Source: a virus. Taken from it: a stretch of DNA of 55,989 nucleotides. Both the position numbers and the translations under genes were made by a program. The stretch is taken from IMG/VR virus record IMGVR_UViG_3300022752_000086, positions 1 through 55,989 of that record; one strand, given 5' to 3'. The notes under the pieces are model-generated. The model had not been told where the DNA came from and did not search any database. It saw nothing but the letters and a program-made list of their open reading frames with translations. The first letter of the stretch is position 1; every line of letters starts with the position of its first letter. Below, in pieces: positions 21,729-30,936 of this stretch.

Positions 21729-24137
21729 TTATATGATCATTCGATCAAAATCTGCATTAGCTACCCAATGGAATTTAATTCTATCACCAGAATATGCACC
21801 ACCATCAATAACAACAGTAAATGTTTCTGGTTTAAGCATATTCACGTAAATATTATTAGACAATTTAGCATTTATTCTATATGGAGAAGTTATAGCCCAT
21901 GGAACTTTGATATTAGTTCCACTGTTTGCATTTCTTAAATCTTGTCCAGCAGAAATATTATATGCTTCTCCAGAAACACCACTGGCAGTAGAATATATCT
22001 GTACTGCTTTAGGAGCAGCATTCATTTTTATTGGTAATTTTATCGAATATTCTGTATTAGCAATAAGATTTAATAGATCTAAACTTGCTTCATTTAAATT
22101 ATTATCTGATGTTGTTTGTGGTAAATTTCCATAACTATACGATGTCTGGTAATAACGTTTACATTCATCTAATTCTTTGTCAAATTCTGTATATAAAGGA
22201 TGAACTGGAGTACTTCCTAAATTGAATCTAACTTGAGCAAGATTGTATGTTGTTGTGTTGGGGAATTCAAATCCAATACCAAACCAACCTTCTTCCGTGG
22301 AAGATAATGTTATACCATTATTTAATTTAAAAGTTACTGAATACTCTGCCCAATCTGCAGTTAATGTTATTCCTGGACTATTTGCAATAATTCTAGATTC
22401 TATTGCTGTTGTTAATCCCAACACGCTGGTATACGAATCGGTGTATCGATTATAAAAAGTATCTACAGTGGCACCACTAACTCCAGCTTTTGCATAGAAT
22501 GAAATTGTTCCAGTTTGACCGTTTAAGTATCGTGCACCTTTAATGATATTTTCTAACTTCGGTCGTTGCACTAAACTGCCTGTTGTTTTTGTAGTAAATG
22601 TATTTGAATATGTAATGTAATGTACGGGAGAACCAAGAACATCTGTTTGAGTTGCAGTGAAATTGTTTCTGCTAAAACTCATACTAATACTAGTACAACC
22701 ATGAGTACTAGCAAACCAACGATCACATAGTGGAGTAAAATATGTTCCAAGACTGGATAAAGTAGCTCCAGAATATGAGGTATTTCCTCGCTGCCATACT
22801 CTAAATGAACCGTTTACTAATAAATTATTCGATGATATTAAAGTTAAACCACCAGTTACACCTTCATAAATCACAACAGAAGAAGGTAATAGAGAAGATA
22901 CTCCACCACCAGTATCAAATTCTGTATGATTTAAAACAAATCTTACAGTGTTCTCTGCATCATTATTACGTAGTATTGTTGCCCATGAAGTGTTTGTTGG
23001 ATTTGTAATCAGTTGTGGTTCAAATAATGAAGATGTGGTATTTAATTTATAAATTCCACCAGTTATTCCAGTCTTCTGGTAGATTGTAGAATCTAAATCA
23101 TCAAAAGGTACGGTAAAATTACCACCTCTTGTAAGAACTTCTAGTATGACAGTATTTCCATTGTCTGATAATACAGAAGAAACTGCACCTATACAATAAT
23201 TTCTTAGTGATAGAATAGAAGCAGTTCTTAATATAGCAATATTAGAAGTGGTATTATTATTGGAACCACCTGCCAATTTTAGGTCTGCTGAAGTGAAAGG
23301 ACCAAACGGAGAATTAGATCTGTCTGTTGCTGTGATATTTTCGCCCATGTAATAAACAGGATCTCCGGGCTTAATTGGAGCAGAACCATTCTTTAATGCG
23401 TAAGCATCAACAGTATAATTGACACTTATAATTATTTTATTGTCTAGTTCTGCAGTTATGCCTGCACTAATACCTTCAATTATGAAACCGCGATACGGTA
23501 ATATCACACCAGTATCACCAGTAATACCTAAAATTATTGGTTTTGATACATGACCGTATGTTGTTGGTTCTATTGAAGTTATACCACCAGCAACTGTTGG
23601 ACTTAAGAAATATGCTATTCCTGGAGACAGTGTACCACCAACAATTCCTAAAGCATTTTTTACAGTATCACTAAATGAAGAATTATCAATTTTTCCTGAA
23701 ACAGCAACTAATGTGCTTGCCGCATCTTCTCCAATAACTACACCAAATACTTCTGCATTATCTGCACTGTCAGCTTTAGCTAGAGTTAATCCACCAGTTT
23801 CTAAAACAGCAACAATGTTTCCTGATGTAAGACCAACTAATTTAGGAGTATATGATACTGTTGTCGTATTTACTGATAGACTTGCTACAGATAATGAGCC
23901 ACTTATTGTGGCATTTCCTTGAATAGCAACATTTCCACTAAATGTTGCTCCGGGTAATGTTGTATCTAAACCAATAACATTTTTACCATTAGCATATGTT
24001 AATGTTATTCCTGTACCTGCAGAAATTCCAGTAACGCCTATTCCGTCCTGTACATTTGCCCAATTTATAATTTCATTGGTTTTGTTAAACCAATCTTTAA
24101 ACGTTTGTCCTGATGTTAGTGGATTTATAGTTGTCAT
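21729..24137 (-). CDS. 802-aa tail fibre-like protein with carbohydrate-binding-module-like region
   Basis: The N-terminus (TSGQTFKDWFNKTNEIINW) resembles the amphipathic starts of phage fibre proteins that insert into a baseplate. Residues up to about 430 are beta-rich and repetitive, with an NAEVFGVVIGED segment at about 122-135 shared with the 369-aa protein. From about residue 439 (NGSFRVWQRG) to about 640 the sequence looks like the jelly-roll, carbohydrate-binding-like domain common in phage fibres: it opens with NGSF.WQRG and continues through DRWF and TISFYAKAGVSG. A further beta-domain ends the protein. I infer a receptor-binding or fibre-shaft protein. The call rests on motif resemblance only. 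Confidence 0.65.
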   Translation of the reverse strand: MTTINPLTSGQTFKDWFNKTNEIINWANVQDGIGVTGISAGTGITLTYANGKNVIGLDTTLPGATFSGNVAIQGNATISGSLSVASLSVNTTTVSYTPKLVGLTSGNIVAVLETGGLTLAKADSADNAEVFGVVIGEDAASTLVAVSGKIDNSSFSDTVKNALGIVGGTLSPGIAYFLSPTVAGGITSIEPTTYGHVSKPIILGITGDTGVILPYRGFIIEGISAGITAELDNKIIISVNYTVDAYALKNGSAPIKPGDPVYYMGENITATDRSNSPFGPFTSADLKLAGGSNNNTTSNIAILRTASILSLRNYCIGAVSSVLSDNGNTVILEVLTRGGNFTVPFDDLDSTIYQKTGITGGIYKLNTTSSLFEPQLITNPTNTSWATILRNNDAENTVRFVLNHTEFDTGGGVSSLLPSSVVIYEGVTGGLTLISSNNLLVNGSFRVWQRGNTSYSGATLSSLGTYFTPLCDRWFASTHGCTSISMSFSRNNFTATQTDVLGSPVHYITYSNTFTTKTTGSLVQRPKLENIIKGARYLNGQTGTISFYAKAGVSGATVDTFYNRYTDSYTSVLGLTTAIESRIIANSPGITLTADWAEYSVTFKLNNGITLSSTEEGWFGIGFEFPNTTTYNLAQVRFNLGSTPVHPLYTEFDKELDECKRYYQTSYSYGNLPQTTSDNNLNEASLDLLNLIANTEYSIKLPIKMNAAPKAVQIYSTASGVSGEAYNISAGQDLRNANSGTNIKVPWAITSPYRINAKLSNNIYVNMLKPETFTVVIDGGAYSGDRIKFHWVANADFDRMII

Positions 24138-24143
24138 ATTATT

Positions 24144-24842
24144 TTATGATACGTTTTGTATTACTCCGCCATTTAATGTGACTAAATCGTAAGTAATTGG
24201 TGTTCCTGCTTTTGTAAGTACTTTAAATATTGGAAAAAAGTTATTTGCAGTTGCTGTTGCGTCTTCGGAATATCCGATGACATTTATTCTTATTCTATCT
24301 GCCCCTGATGTTTTTATTGAAGATCCACCACCAGAATTATCAGAAAGATTAGTATCAGCTGTATAATCTACTGCAGTAAATACGTCTAGATATAATCCAT
24401 ATTGTGTTCCATTTATAGCAGCAGACGGGAAGTTTATAGAAGAACTAAATGTATTTTTATTCCATATCCATATTCCAAATCCACTAGTACTAGTACTAGT
24501 AGGAATATTAACGTAGAACCAACCTGGTGTAATTGTTACCGTTCTAGTAGTACCAGTTCCAGATATTGTAAAATAATTAGGATCTAGAGGAGTTGCACCT
24601 GGCCAAAAAGGCATTCCTTTGTCTTGCCAATTACTGATACATGTGTTCGTCAGTGTTTGTTGTAAATAAAATTGTTCTTGTAATTCATTTAATTCTGATG
24701 CTTGAAGGGGAAATCCAGGCTTAAATCCTATTAAATAATAATTTTTAGGCCCTCCAAAAGTAGTATCATAGTTACCATTAATTCTACTGAAATAAGGAGA
24801 AGACGATAGTGGTAAAATATCAAATGGTGGTATTGAAATCAT
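24144..24842 (-). CDS. 232-aa baseplate-proximal adaptor protein (DUF4815-like N-terminus)
   Basis: The first 70 residues contain FKPGFPLQASELNELQEQFY. This resembles the F.pG..LQa.ELNElQ signature of phage DUF4815-type proteins, which occur at the start of tail-fibre or baseplate-adaptor proteins. The remainder is beta-rich with a Ser/Thr run (TSTSTSG) encoded by a hexanucleotide repeat. The gene lies between the gp8-like wedge gene and the fibre genes with gaps of 6-7 bases, consistent with joining fibres to the baseplate. No catalytic residues were recognised. The family assignment is tentative. Confidence 0.5.
   Translation of the reverse strand: MISIPPFDILPLSSSPYFSRINGNYDTTFGGPKNYYLIGFKPGFPLQASELNELQEQFYLQQTLTNTCISNWQDKGMPFWPGATPLDPNYFTISGTGTTRTVTITPGWFYVNIPTSTSTSGFGIWIWNKNTFSSSINFPSAAINGTQYGLYLDVFTAVDYTADTNLSDNSGGGSSIKTSGADRIRINVIGYSEDATATANNFFPIFKVLTKAGTPITYDLVTLNGGVIQNVS
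24483..24500. repeat. (ACTAGT)3 hexanucleotide repeat
   Basis: Three tandem palindromic hexamers lie inside the 232-aa gene and encode alternating Thr-Ser. Copy number could vary without shifting the frame. No other role is evident. Confidence 0.7.
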
Positions 24843-24849
24843 AGTTATA

Positions 24850-26631
24850 TTAATATGTAGTTACTTTTATATTAAAGTTTAAAGTTACACTGTCGCTCAA
24901 ATTATCAATATTTAAATTGACTTTTTGGGGAGAAAAATATTGATTATTTTTTCCTAAATCTGGCTTTGTAACACTTAAAATCTGACAAGGATTTCCTAAA
25001 ATAACAATTCGGTCACCAACATTAACCGGTGATACAGTAGTATCTGATATATCATTAGTTTCTACTTGAAATCCCGGAATACTTCCACTAACTGGATGTG
25101 GTATATATCCATAATTTTTGCCAGAAATTAGTGTTTTGTTAGTTCGTATAGCACTAACATAAATATTATAATTTTCTAAACTGGTATTATCTGCAGTATA
25201 ACAATCTTCAGCATTTTCACTCACACAATCAATAGGACCAGTAATTTCTGTTGCACCACCAAGTCCTTCTATTGCTGGTGGAAGTGATTCTACTTGGGTT
25301 TCTTCATCCACATCTAATACAGCAGCAACAAATCTAGTCTGTAGATTTTTTACTTGTGCAGATTCTGGAGCATACTCTGTAATAGTTTCGTCTGTACGTG
25401 ATCTTAAATTATTTGTTAATGCTATTTTTGTAAAAATACTATTATAACTAATATTTTTAATATTTTCTACATTAACTTGAGAATTAACTAAAAAGGATTT
25501 TGTTTTTAGAATACTTTCTGGAATTTCAAAAACATCTAACGGATATGTATAAAGAGTTATAGCATTCACTAATGCTGTATTAGTTTCTCCCGTGATCGTA
25601 AAACTGGGATAAATATAATTTTTTCCAGTTTCTTCTACACTAATACCAACTACTTCATAACTATTATCATTAATTTGAGAAGTTATTAATCTAACTTTTG
25701 CGTTACCATCAGAATGTGGATCTACTATATTTAAATATGGATTAGCAGAAGATACTGTACGATTTTCTATACAAATACCTGATAAATTTATATCTGCTTT
25801 AAAAATACCATTATAATGTGATTGATAATCTTTTAATATATTTAATTGAAATTGTTTAGTAGTATTAGGTGGTAATGTTGATGATATTGATTGTAGTGTA
25901 TCTAATAAACTAGTAATTTCATATGAAGGATCACATATTGCTGTAGCTCCAACACCTCCAGAAAATTTATAATAAAGATCTAATTTTTGTGCAAGATCAT
26001 AACATTCATAACAATATGAATTTGCAGAAGCATGTACTAAATCTCCTGCCATATATGATATTCCTGTTATTTTATCTGTTGTTGCTGTTTTATAATATAA
26101 ACAACACTTTCCAGACTGAGTTATTCCTCCAGAACAGACTGACGAATATATAGATGTAAAATTAGAACCTTGTACATTTACATTAAAATCTGGAAGAGGA
26201 AAATCGGAATCTGTTATAAATCCTTCTTTGGTATAATCTATAAAATATAATGGTAACCACGAATAACCATCACTACCAGTAACAGCAACAGAACCCGTAT
26301 TTGTTGGAGGAACAGAAGTCAAATAATCTCCGGATTGATCTTTTCTGTTTTTTGGAGTATTACCCACACATAGATATAAAATATTTTGATTTACACAATA
26401 ATAAGGATTTGCTTCAGGATCTAATCCCGGTTCCCACGGATAAAAAACTTTTCCAGATTCCCATTTTATGTGTTTTATTACTGATGCTGTTTGTGACTCT
26501 GGTACCTTTACTGCAATAAGTGCATCTTCAGACTCAAATACGTCTGGTGTATTTGTTGGAGCACCTCCTAAAATCAACCAAAGATTTTTAGTATCTAATT
26601 GTAATTGTTCTGTTGTTATAGGTTTGTTCAT
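24850..26631 (-). CDS. gp8: baseplate wedge protein, gp8-like
   Basis: The N-terminal 160 residues follow the order of T4 gp8: NLWLILGGAP (like the FITFGRS strand), then a PYYCVNQNILYLCVGN segment (like the VVCNSAPYNA/VYRCLDVP strands), then SDGYSWLPLYFID (like EPGDGYVWEYLFEI). In T4, gp8 dimers join gp7 and gp10 in the wedge. This protein is 593 aa against 334 in T4, and the central Cys-bearing part (about 165-260) looks inserted. The gene starts one base after the stop of the gp7/I-like gene, so translation is probably coupled. Neighbours gp6 and gp25 support a wedge role. Similarity is visible only at the N-terminus. Confidence 0.55.
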   Translation of the reverse strand: MNKPITTEQLQLDTKNLWLILGGAPTNTPDVFESEDALIAVKVPESQTASVIKHIKWESGKVFYPWEPGLDPEANPYYCVNQNILYLCVGNTPKNRKDQSGDYLTSVPPTNTGSVAVTGSDGYSWLPLYFIDYTKEGFITDSDFPLPDFNVNVQGSNFTSIYSSVCSGGITQSGKCCLYYKTATTDKITGISYMAGDLVHASANSYCYECYDLAQKLDLYYKFSGGVGATAICDPSYEITSLLDTLQSISSTLPPNTTKQFQLNILKDYQSHYNGIFKADINLSGICIENRTVSSANPYLNIVDPHSDGNAKVRLITSQINDNSYEVVGISVEETGKNYIYPSFTITGETNTALVNAITLYTYPLDVFEIPESILKTKSFLVNSQVNVENIKNISYNSIFTKIALTNNLRSRTDETITEYAPESAQVKNLQTRFVAAVLDVDEETQVESLPPAIEGLGGATEITGPIDCVSENAEDCYTADNTSLENYNIYVSAIRTNKTLISGKNYGYIPHPVSGSIPGFQVETNDISDTTVSPVNVGDRIVILGNPCQILSVTKPDLGKNNQYFSPQKVNLNIDNLSDSVTLNFNIKVTTY

Positions 26632-26632
26632 A

Positions 26633-27754
26633 TTAGCATCCGGTACAAGTTATATCCATATTTGGGAAATTTCCTTCAACAGAAGGATATAATTCCCAGA
26701 AGTCTTTTATATTTATAGAACCAAAACTAACACCAATAGGATACTTAGTTGGATCAGAAATAGCAAAACTCCATGTTGGGAATTTGTAAGTAGGAATAGG
26801 CGGAGAATCAGCACATCCTTCACATCTATCGGGGGAATTTGCTTCAGTACTATTTAAAGTATAATAAAAATAATTTCTTATTTTTGGAGTTTCGTAAATA
26901 GAACTTGAAAAAATTTCTCTTATTTGATTAAAAATAACTTTTGATTCTTGATAATAATCTTTAAATCCTAAAGGATGCAGCATAGGTCGAATTAATGTCT
27001 GCAGTCTATCTTTAGAAATAGTATCGCCTTCATTTTTAATATTAACAATGTAACTATATTCATTCCAATACGTAGAATCTCGTAGAATACTATAATTCAA
27101 TCTTCCTGAAGTAGCCAAAGGAGAAAATAAAGAAATTTCAGAACTAACACCCGCATTTAATACCATTAAATATTTTTTAGGATTTACGATATAAATATCG
27201 TCCGGAGTTACACTAAAAAATAAAGATATTAAATATTTAAAAGAAAATTCTGATCCTTTAATACTATATAATTTTTTGTATAGTCCATTTAATAAAGTTT
27301 TTAATTCTTTAGTTGATACATCATTTTTGAGTGCTGAATCTGATAATGATGGAATAAATATTTTTGAATATAAAAAGAATAAATCATCTGGTAAATCATC
27401 TATTTTCTTTAAATTTTCTAATTCAAAAAAACCAAATATTGGAGTTATATTTTGTTTGGTTGAACAAGCCAACCAATTATAATATTCTTGAACCATTTCT
27501 ATTAAATTTGGTCCAGTTTGTCCAACGGGTTTTTTATTTGCCCAATGAGGAAATTGTGCTTTTATTTCATAAGGATATTCACAAGTTTTTCCTAATTCAA
27601 ATATTGGTCTAGGCACATAATTTAAAAAATCATTACCAGAAGTAAAAGATGCTCTTTCTATTACTTTTACTTCTTGTTCTACCAGCTGGGCATCATCAAT
27701 ATTAACTTGATTAATTCTGGTTTTGTTTATTTTTGATTTATTCCATAGTAACAT
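26633..27754 (-). CDS. baseplate wedge protein, gp7 / P2 gpI-like
   Basis: The central part, KKLYSIKGSEFSFKYLISLF followed by ...IVNPKKYL, matches a signature of tail proteins in T4-like and P2-like phages (Y..KGSE.SF.FLFR...F........P). The position directly after gp6 mirrors the P2 J-I order and the T4 6-7 order. P2 gpI and T4 gp7 pack against gpJ/gp6 to build the wedge. At 373 aa it is much shorter than T4 gp7 (about 1030 aa). A CxxC pair near residue 318 (CEGCADS) and a C-terminal CTGC could bind metal. A GGAA before the ATG can serve as ribosome-binding site. Confidence 0.55.
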   Translation of the reverse strand: MLLWNKSKINKTRINQVNIDDAQLVEQEVKVIERASFTSGNDFLNYVPRPIFELGKTCEYPYEIKAQFPHWANKKPVGQTGPNLIEMVQEYYNWLACSTKQNITPIFGFFELENLKKIDDLPDDLFFLYSKIFIPSLSDSALKNDVSTKELKTLLNGLYKKLYSIKGSEFSFKYLISLFFSVTPDDIYIVNPKKYLMVLNAGVSSEISLFSPLATSGRLNYSILRDSTYWNEYSYIVNIKNEGDTISKDRLQTLIRPMLHPLGFKDYYQESKVIFNQIREIFSSSIYETPKIRNYFYYTLNSTEANSPDRCEGCADSPPIPTYKFPTWSFAISDPTKYPIGVSFGSINIKDFWELYPSVEGNFPNMDITCTGC

Positions 27755-27764
27755 GTTTGTTCCA

Positions 27765-29459
27765 TTATGTTGTAATTTCTGGTATTAGTGTATAAACTGT
27801 AGCCAATCCTGGATTTAATAATTTAATATTTCTTGGACTAATTCTAAGATTTACTCCACCAACTGTGAGATGATTTTTATCAATATACAGATCTCCTGTT
27901 TCGTAATTTATAGAACCAGCATCTCCTAAAATATTTCCTGATAAATCTTGTATAATAATTTTTCCTATATTACCAGAAACTAATTTGTCTTTAAAAATAC
28001 AAGTTTCACCGCTGGGTAATAAAAATCTATCAGACGTTAGAACGGTTCCAGGGACACTACTTGTTGGTAATTTTAATTGATTATTAAGATTTACTATATT
28101 ACTAAATGAGGTTATTGTTAATTCTATACTAGTAGCAATAATATCCAATAATTTTGTGCTAGAAAATGTATTGTTTATATAGATTATAAAATCACTTAGC
28201 GAAAATAATTTATTAAATTTATAACCATCATTATAAAATTTTTGTATAGCATTTTTTATTATTGATAATGGTTGTATTCCACTATATCTAAATGTACTAT
28301 AAATTGTTATAAACTTTGGTGGAACAAATTCCGGTGTTACAGTTATTACTCCTTTATCTTTTAATAGTGATGTGAGAGTTTTAACCATATCAGAAGTAAT
28401 ATCTAATTTTGCTAAAGAATAATATACTTTTCCTGGTATGGGAGTATTTAATTCTTCTCCACCCCAAACCAATATCTGTTCTTGAGTTGTTATATCATCT
28501 GGTAAAAAGCCACTATTCATTATTACACTATAATAATCATCTTTAGTTATAGCTCTATCAGATGATGCAAATAATTTTGGAGCAAATGTTTTTATTAAAT
28601 CTATATTTGGAGCACCACCACCACTACTAAGGCTGGATTCAATAATAGTACCAGAACCACTAGTAATAGTAGAACCATTTGCAATACTTCCAGAAGGAAT
28701 TATATACGAAATTTTAACTATATCAGATGAAGTAATAGTTCGTGCACCAGGAAATGAAAATGTTTCATTCAATCCCGGTTTACTGAATAGTAAATAAAAA
28801 CCATCTGGTCTACGCTCTATAAAGTAAATTTTATCTGTAGATGATTTTATTTTTGGAGCATATGCATTATATAAAGACCAATATTCTCCATTTACCTGTA
28901 CACCAATAGTATAGATATCGATATCAAATCCTCCTACTCTGTACGATTGAGATTCTAGATCTAAAATTCCTGTAGCAGGACTACCCTCTCCAGAAATTTG
29001 TTTATCTTTTACTATATTTGCAGCTTCATATATTGTAACTTCAACTGGTTCTACAGAATTTAATATGTATTGTTTTGTTGTATAAAAATTAAAATTATTT
29101 CCAGCAGAATCAGAACCAAAAAATATACTAGTATAAGGAGTTAGTATTATATCATTACCAGTAATTTGTAAAATTGCTTTTGAAGCATTTACTCCATTAA
29201 TCACATATCCCAGTGGTTTAATTGATGCTAAAATATTATCTGGAATTTGTGATGTTTCTAAAAAACTCTCATTTGCTATAATATTAGCATAATACCCATA
29301 AAACATAGTATTATAAGCCAACACATCCAATAAAGTACTTAATGCGGTAGAATCAAAATTATAACTATTAAAATTTTCTTGTGATCGTAAATAATTTACT
29401 AAAGAATTTTTAATTTCTCTAAAGTCTAGTGATGCTATATTAATTGGTGGGTTTGCCAT
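27765..29459 (-). CDS. gp6: baseplate wedge protein gp6 (P2 gpJ-like)
   Basis: The N-terminus has the gp6/J hallmarks: DFREIKNSLVNYLRSQENF (about 12-30), LLDVLAYN (43-50), NESFLETSQ (63-71) and KPLGYV (81-86). In T4, gp6 forms the inner ring that holds the six wedges together and rearranges on sheath contraction. The 564-aa length is close to T4 gp6 (660 aa). A ribosome-binding site (AGTAGG) precedes the ATG. The gene is flanked by gp25 upstream and the gp7/I-like gene downstream, the same partners as in contractile tails generally. Confidence 0.9.
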   Translation of the reverse strand: MANPPINIASLDFREIKNSLVNYLRSQENFNSYNFDSTALSTLLDVLAYNTMFYGYYANIIANESFLETSQIPDNILASIKPLGYVINGVNASKAILQITGNDIILTPYTSIFFGSDSAGNNFNFYTTKQYILNSVEPVEVTIYEAANIVKDKQISGEGSPATGILDLESQSYRVGGFDIDIYTIGVQVNGEYWSLYNAYAPKIKSSTDKIYFIERRPDGFYLLFSKPGLNETFSFPGARTITSSDIVKISYIIPSGSIANGSTITSGSGTIIESSLSSGGGAPNIDLIKTFAPKLFASSDRAITKDDYYSVIMNSGFLPDDITTQEQILVWGGEELNTPIPGKVYYSLAKLDITSDMVKTLTSLLKDKGVITVTPEFVPPKFITIYSTFRYSGIQPLSIIKNAIQKFYNDGYKFNKLFSLSDFIIYINNTFSSTKLLDIIATSIELTITSFSNIVNLNNQLKLPTSSVPGTVLTSDRFLLPSGETCIFKDKLVSGNIGKIIIQDLSGNILGDAGSINYETGDLYIDKNHLTVGGVNLRISPRNIKLLNPGLATVYTLIPEITT

Positions 29460-29470
29460 TTTTACCTACT

Positions 29471-29854
29471 TTATATTGGATCTAATGTTAGATTTATTGT
29501 TTTATTTATTTTGGGTTTTAATAATAGATTTAAATTAATTTCTATATTTAATATATTATTTGTATTTACTCTATTTACATTAACATTTACTATTTCTACT
29601 CGTGGCTCTACAGAATTTACACGATTTTTAATATTACTTTCTAAAATTTCTTTATCAATCTTTGTAAAATCTTCATACAAATAATCAACAACTCCAACTC
29701 CATAACTCTTAAATGGTACTTGACCTTCACTGGAAAATATTATATTTTTTACAGATTGAATTATATCATTTGCATCATTTTTAATATTAATCCAATTACC
29801 GTTTGGTTTTTCAATTATTCCTAAATTAAAGTCTATATCTCTATATGTGGTCAT
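29471..29854 (-). CDS. gp25: baseplate wedge protein gp25 (P2 gpW-like)
   Basis: At 127 aa the length is typical of gp25/W (T4: 132 aa). The diagnostic parts are FSSEGQVPFKSYGVGVVDYL (40-59) and SVEPRV (81-86), which contains the conserved EPR motif. gp25 binds gp6 and gp53 in the wedge core and starts sheath polymerisation. A strong ribosome-binding site (AAGGGAAG) precedes the ATG. It lies directly upstream of gp6, the usual order. Confidence 0.92.
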   Translation of the reverse strand: MTTYRDIDFNLGIIEKPNGNWINIKNDANDIIQSVKNIIFSSEGQVPFKSYGVGVVDYLYEDFTKIDKEILESNIKNRVNSVEPRVEIVNVNVNRVNTNNILNIEINLNLLLKPKINKTINLTLDPI

Positions 29855-29863
29855 TTACTTCCC

Positions 29864-30931
29864 TTATGATGGATTATTACTATTTCCATCGTTCTGTTTG
29901 ATTATTCGCCTTCCGTAAGTACTGAGTGATGGTTTATTGTATTTATTAGTATTATAACCATCTCTTATTAAATAAAGAGCCATTGTATGTTTTCCGCCTA
30001 TTATTATTCGCTCAATTCTGGTTACCATCCAGGTTCCACCAAATCTTTTATCAGTTAGAGCACTTCCAGCTTCGCTTATTTCATCTTTAATTGGTATTCG
30101 TATATTAACAAGACTGCCTATTTTTATTAAATATGATCCATTTACAGTTATCTTTATTTTTTGAAAATTATATAAATTTACTAATGCATTTCTTAATAAT
30201 GGTGTTTTGGGGGGTGTGTTCCAAAAAGTTGCATTTGTTTTAGAGTATTCTAAATATGCACCAAATAAAGGACCATTTATATCAGTATTTGTTCCTGATG
30301 CATCTGTTTGTACTTTAAATTCTAATGGTTTTGGAGCATCGCCATCCCAAACAAAATTATCATTTGATGTTAGAACCCCATATGTTTTGTCTAATACTAA
30401 TACGGGACCACTATTTCCTCCGCCATAGTATCCCAAATTATATGGATAAAATGTATTTTTAGGTATACTTCCAGTTATTCCATAATATGTAATTTTTACG
30501 TCTTTAAAATATTTGGTATCATAACCACTACCAGCAGATACTAAATTTTTTCCAAAACAATTATATGGACATTTACTATTAGAAAAATCTACACCAAACC
30601 AAAAAGGTTGTTGATATTTTTCTACTAAATTATCGGTTATCAGCTTACATTCGCTTATAGATTTTTTTAGAGACACCAATTCTGCATCAGTTTTTGGAAG
30701 TTCTTTGGGTTTATATTGATTTATAAAACAGTTGCAAGCAGGATCCCAATCCGGACAATTTATATTAGATACTTGACCATACGGACTAAAACATACAGAC
30801 TCTATAGTATTAATTGAAGATTTTTGTAAATTAAATGATATATTGGTACTCGCAGAAGAACCACTAATACCATTAAAAATACCAGTCTCGTCTGGTCTAA
30901 AAACAGAAGTACTAGTTATAGTTATAGCCAT
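29864..30931 (-). CDS. 355-aa hub-related protein (gp27/gpD-like C-terminal barrel)
   Basis: The last 110 residues (KIGSLVNIRIP..., KRFGGTWMVTRIERIIIGG, HTMALYLIRDG) resemble the closing beta-barrel of phage hub proteins, where a G.yl(V/I)..v.H.......Y...l.L.rd pattern is common. The first 200 residues are Cys-bearing (NCPDWDPACNCF, CPYNCFG) and unrecognised. The gene sits between the 2247-aa RCC1 gene and gp25, with the gp27-like gene further upstream. I infer that it is a hub component or a detached hub domain. A TATAAATA on the coding strand ends only six bases before the ATG, formed by the last codons of the upstream gene, so it is a doubtful promoter. Confidence 0.45.
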   Translation of the reverse strand: MAITITSTSVFRPDETGIFNGISGSSASTNISFNLQKSSINTIESVCFSPYGQVSNINCPDWDPACNCFINQYKPKELPKTDAELVSLKKSISECKLITDNLVEKYQQPFWFGVDFSNSKCPYNCFGKNLVSAGSGYDTKYFKDVKITYYGITGSIPKNTFYPYNLGYYGGGNSGPVLVLDKTYGVLTSNDNFVWDGDAPKPLEFKVQTDASGTNTDINGPLFGAYLEYSKTNATFWNTPPKTPLLRNALVNLYNFQKIKITVNGSYLIKIGSLVNIRIPIKDEISEAGSALTDKRFGGTWMVTRIERIIIGGKHTMALYLIRDGYNTNKYNKPSLSTYGRRIIKQNDGNSNNPS

Positions 30932-30936
30932 TACAA

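Noticed and set aside
27190-27197. TATAAATA on the plus strand inside the gp7/I-like gene
   Set aside because: No plus-strand gene follows; such octamers are expected by chance in DNA this AT-rich.
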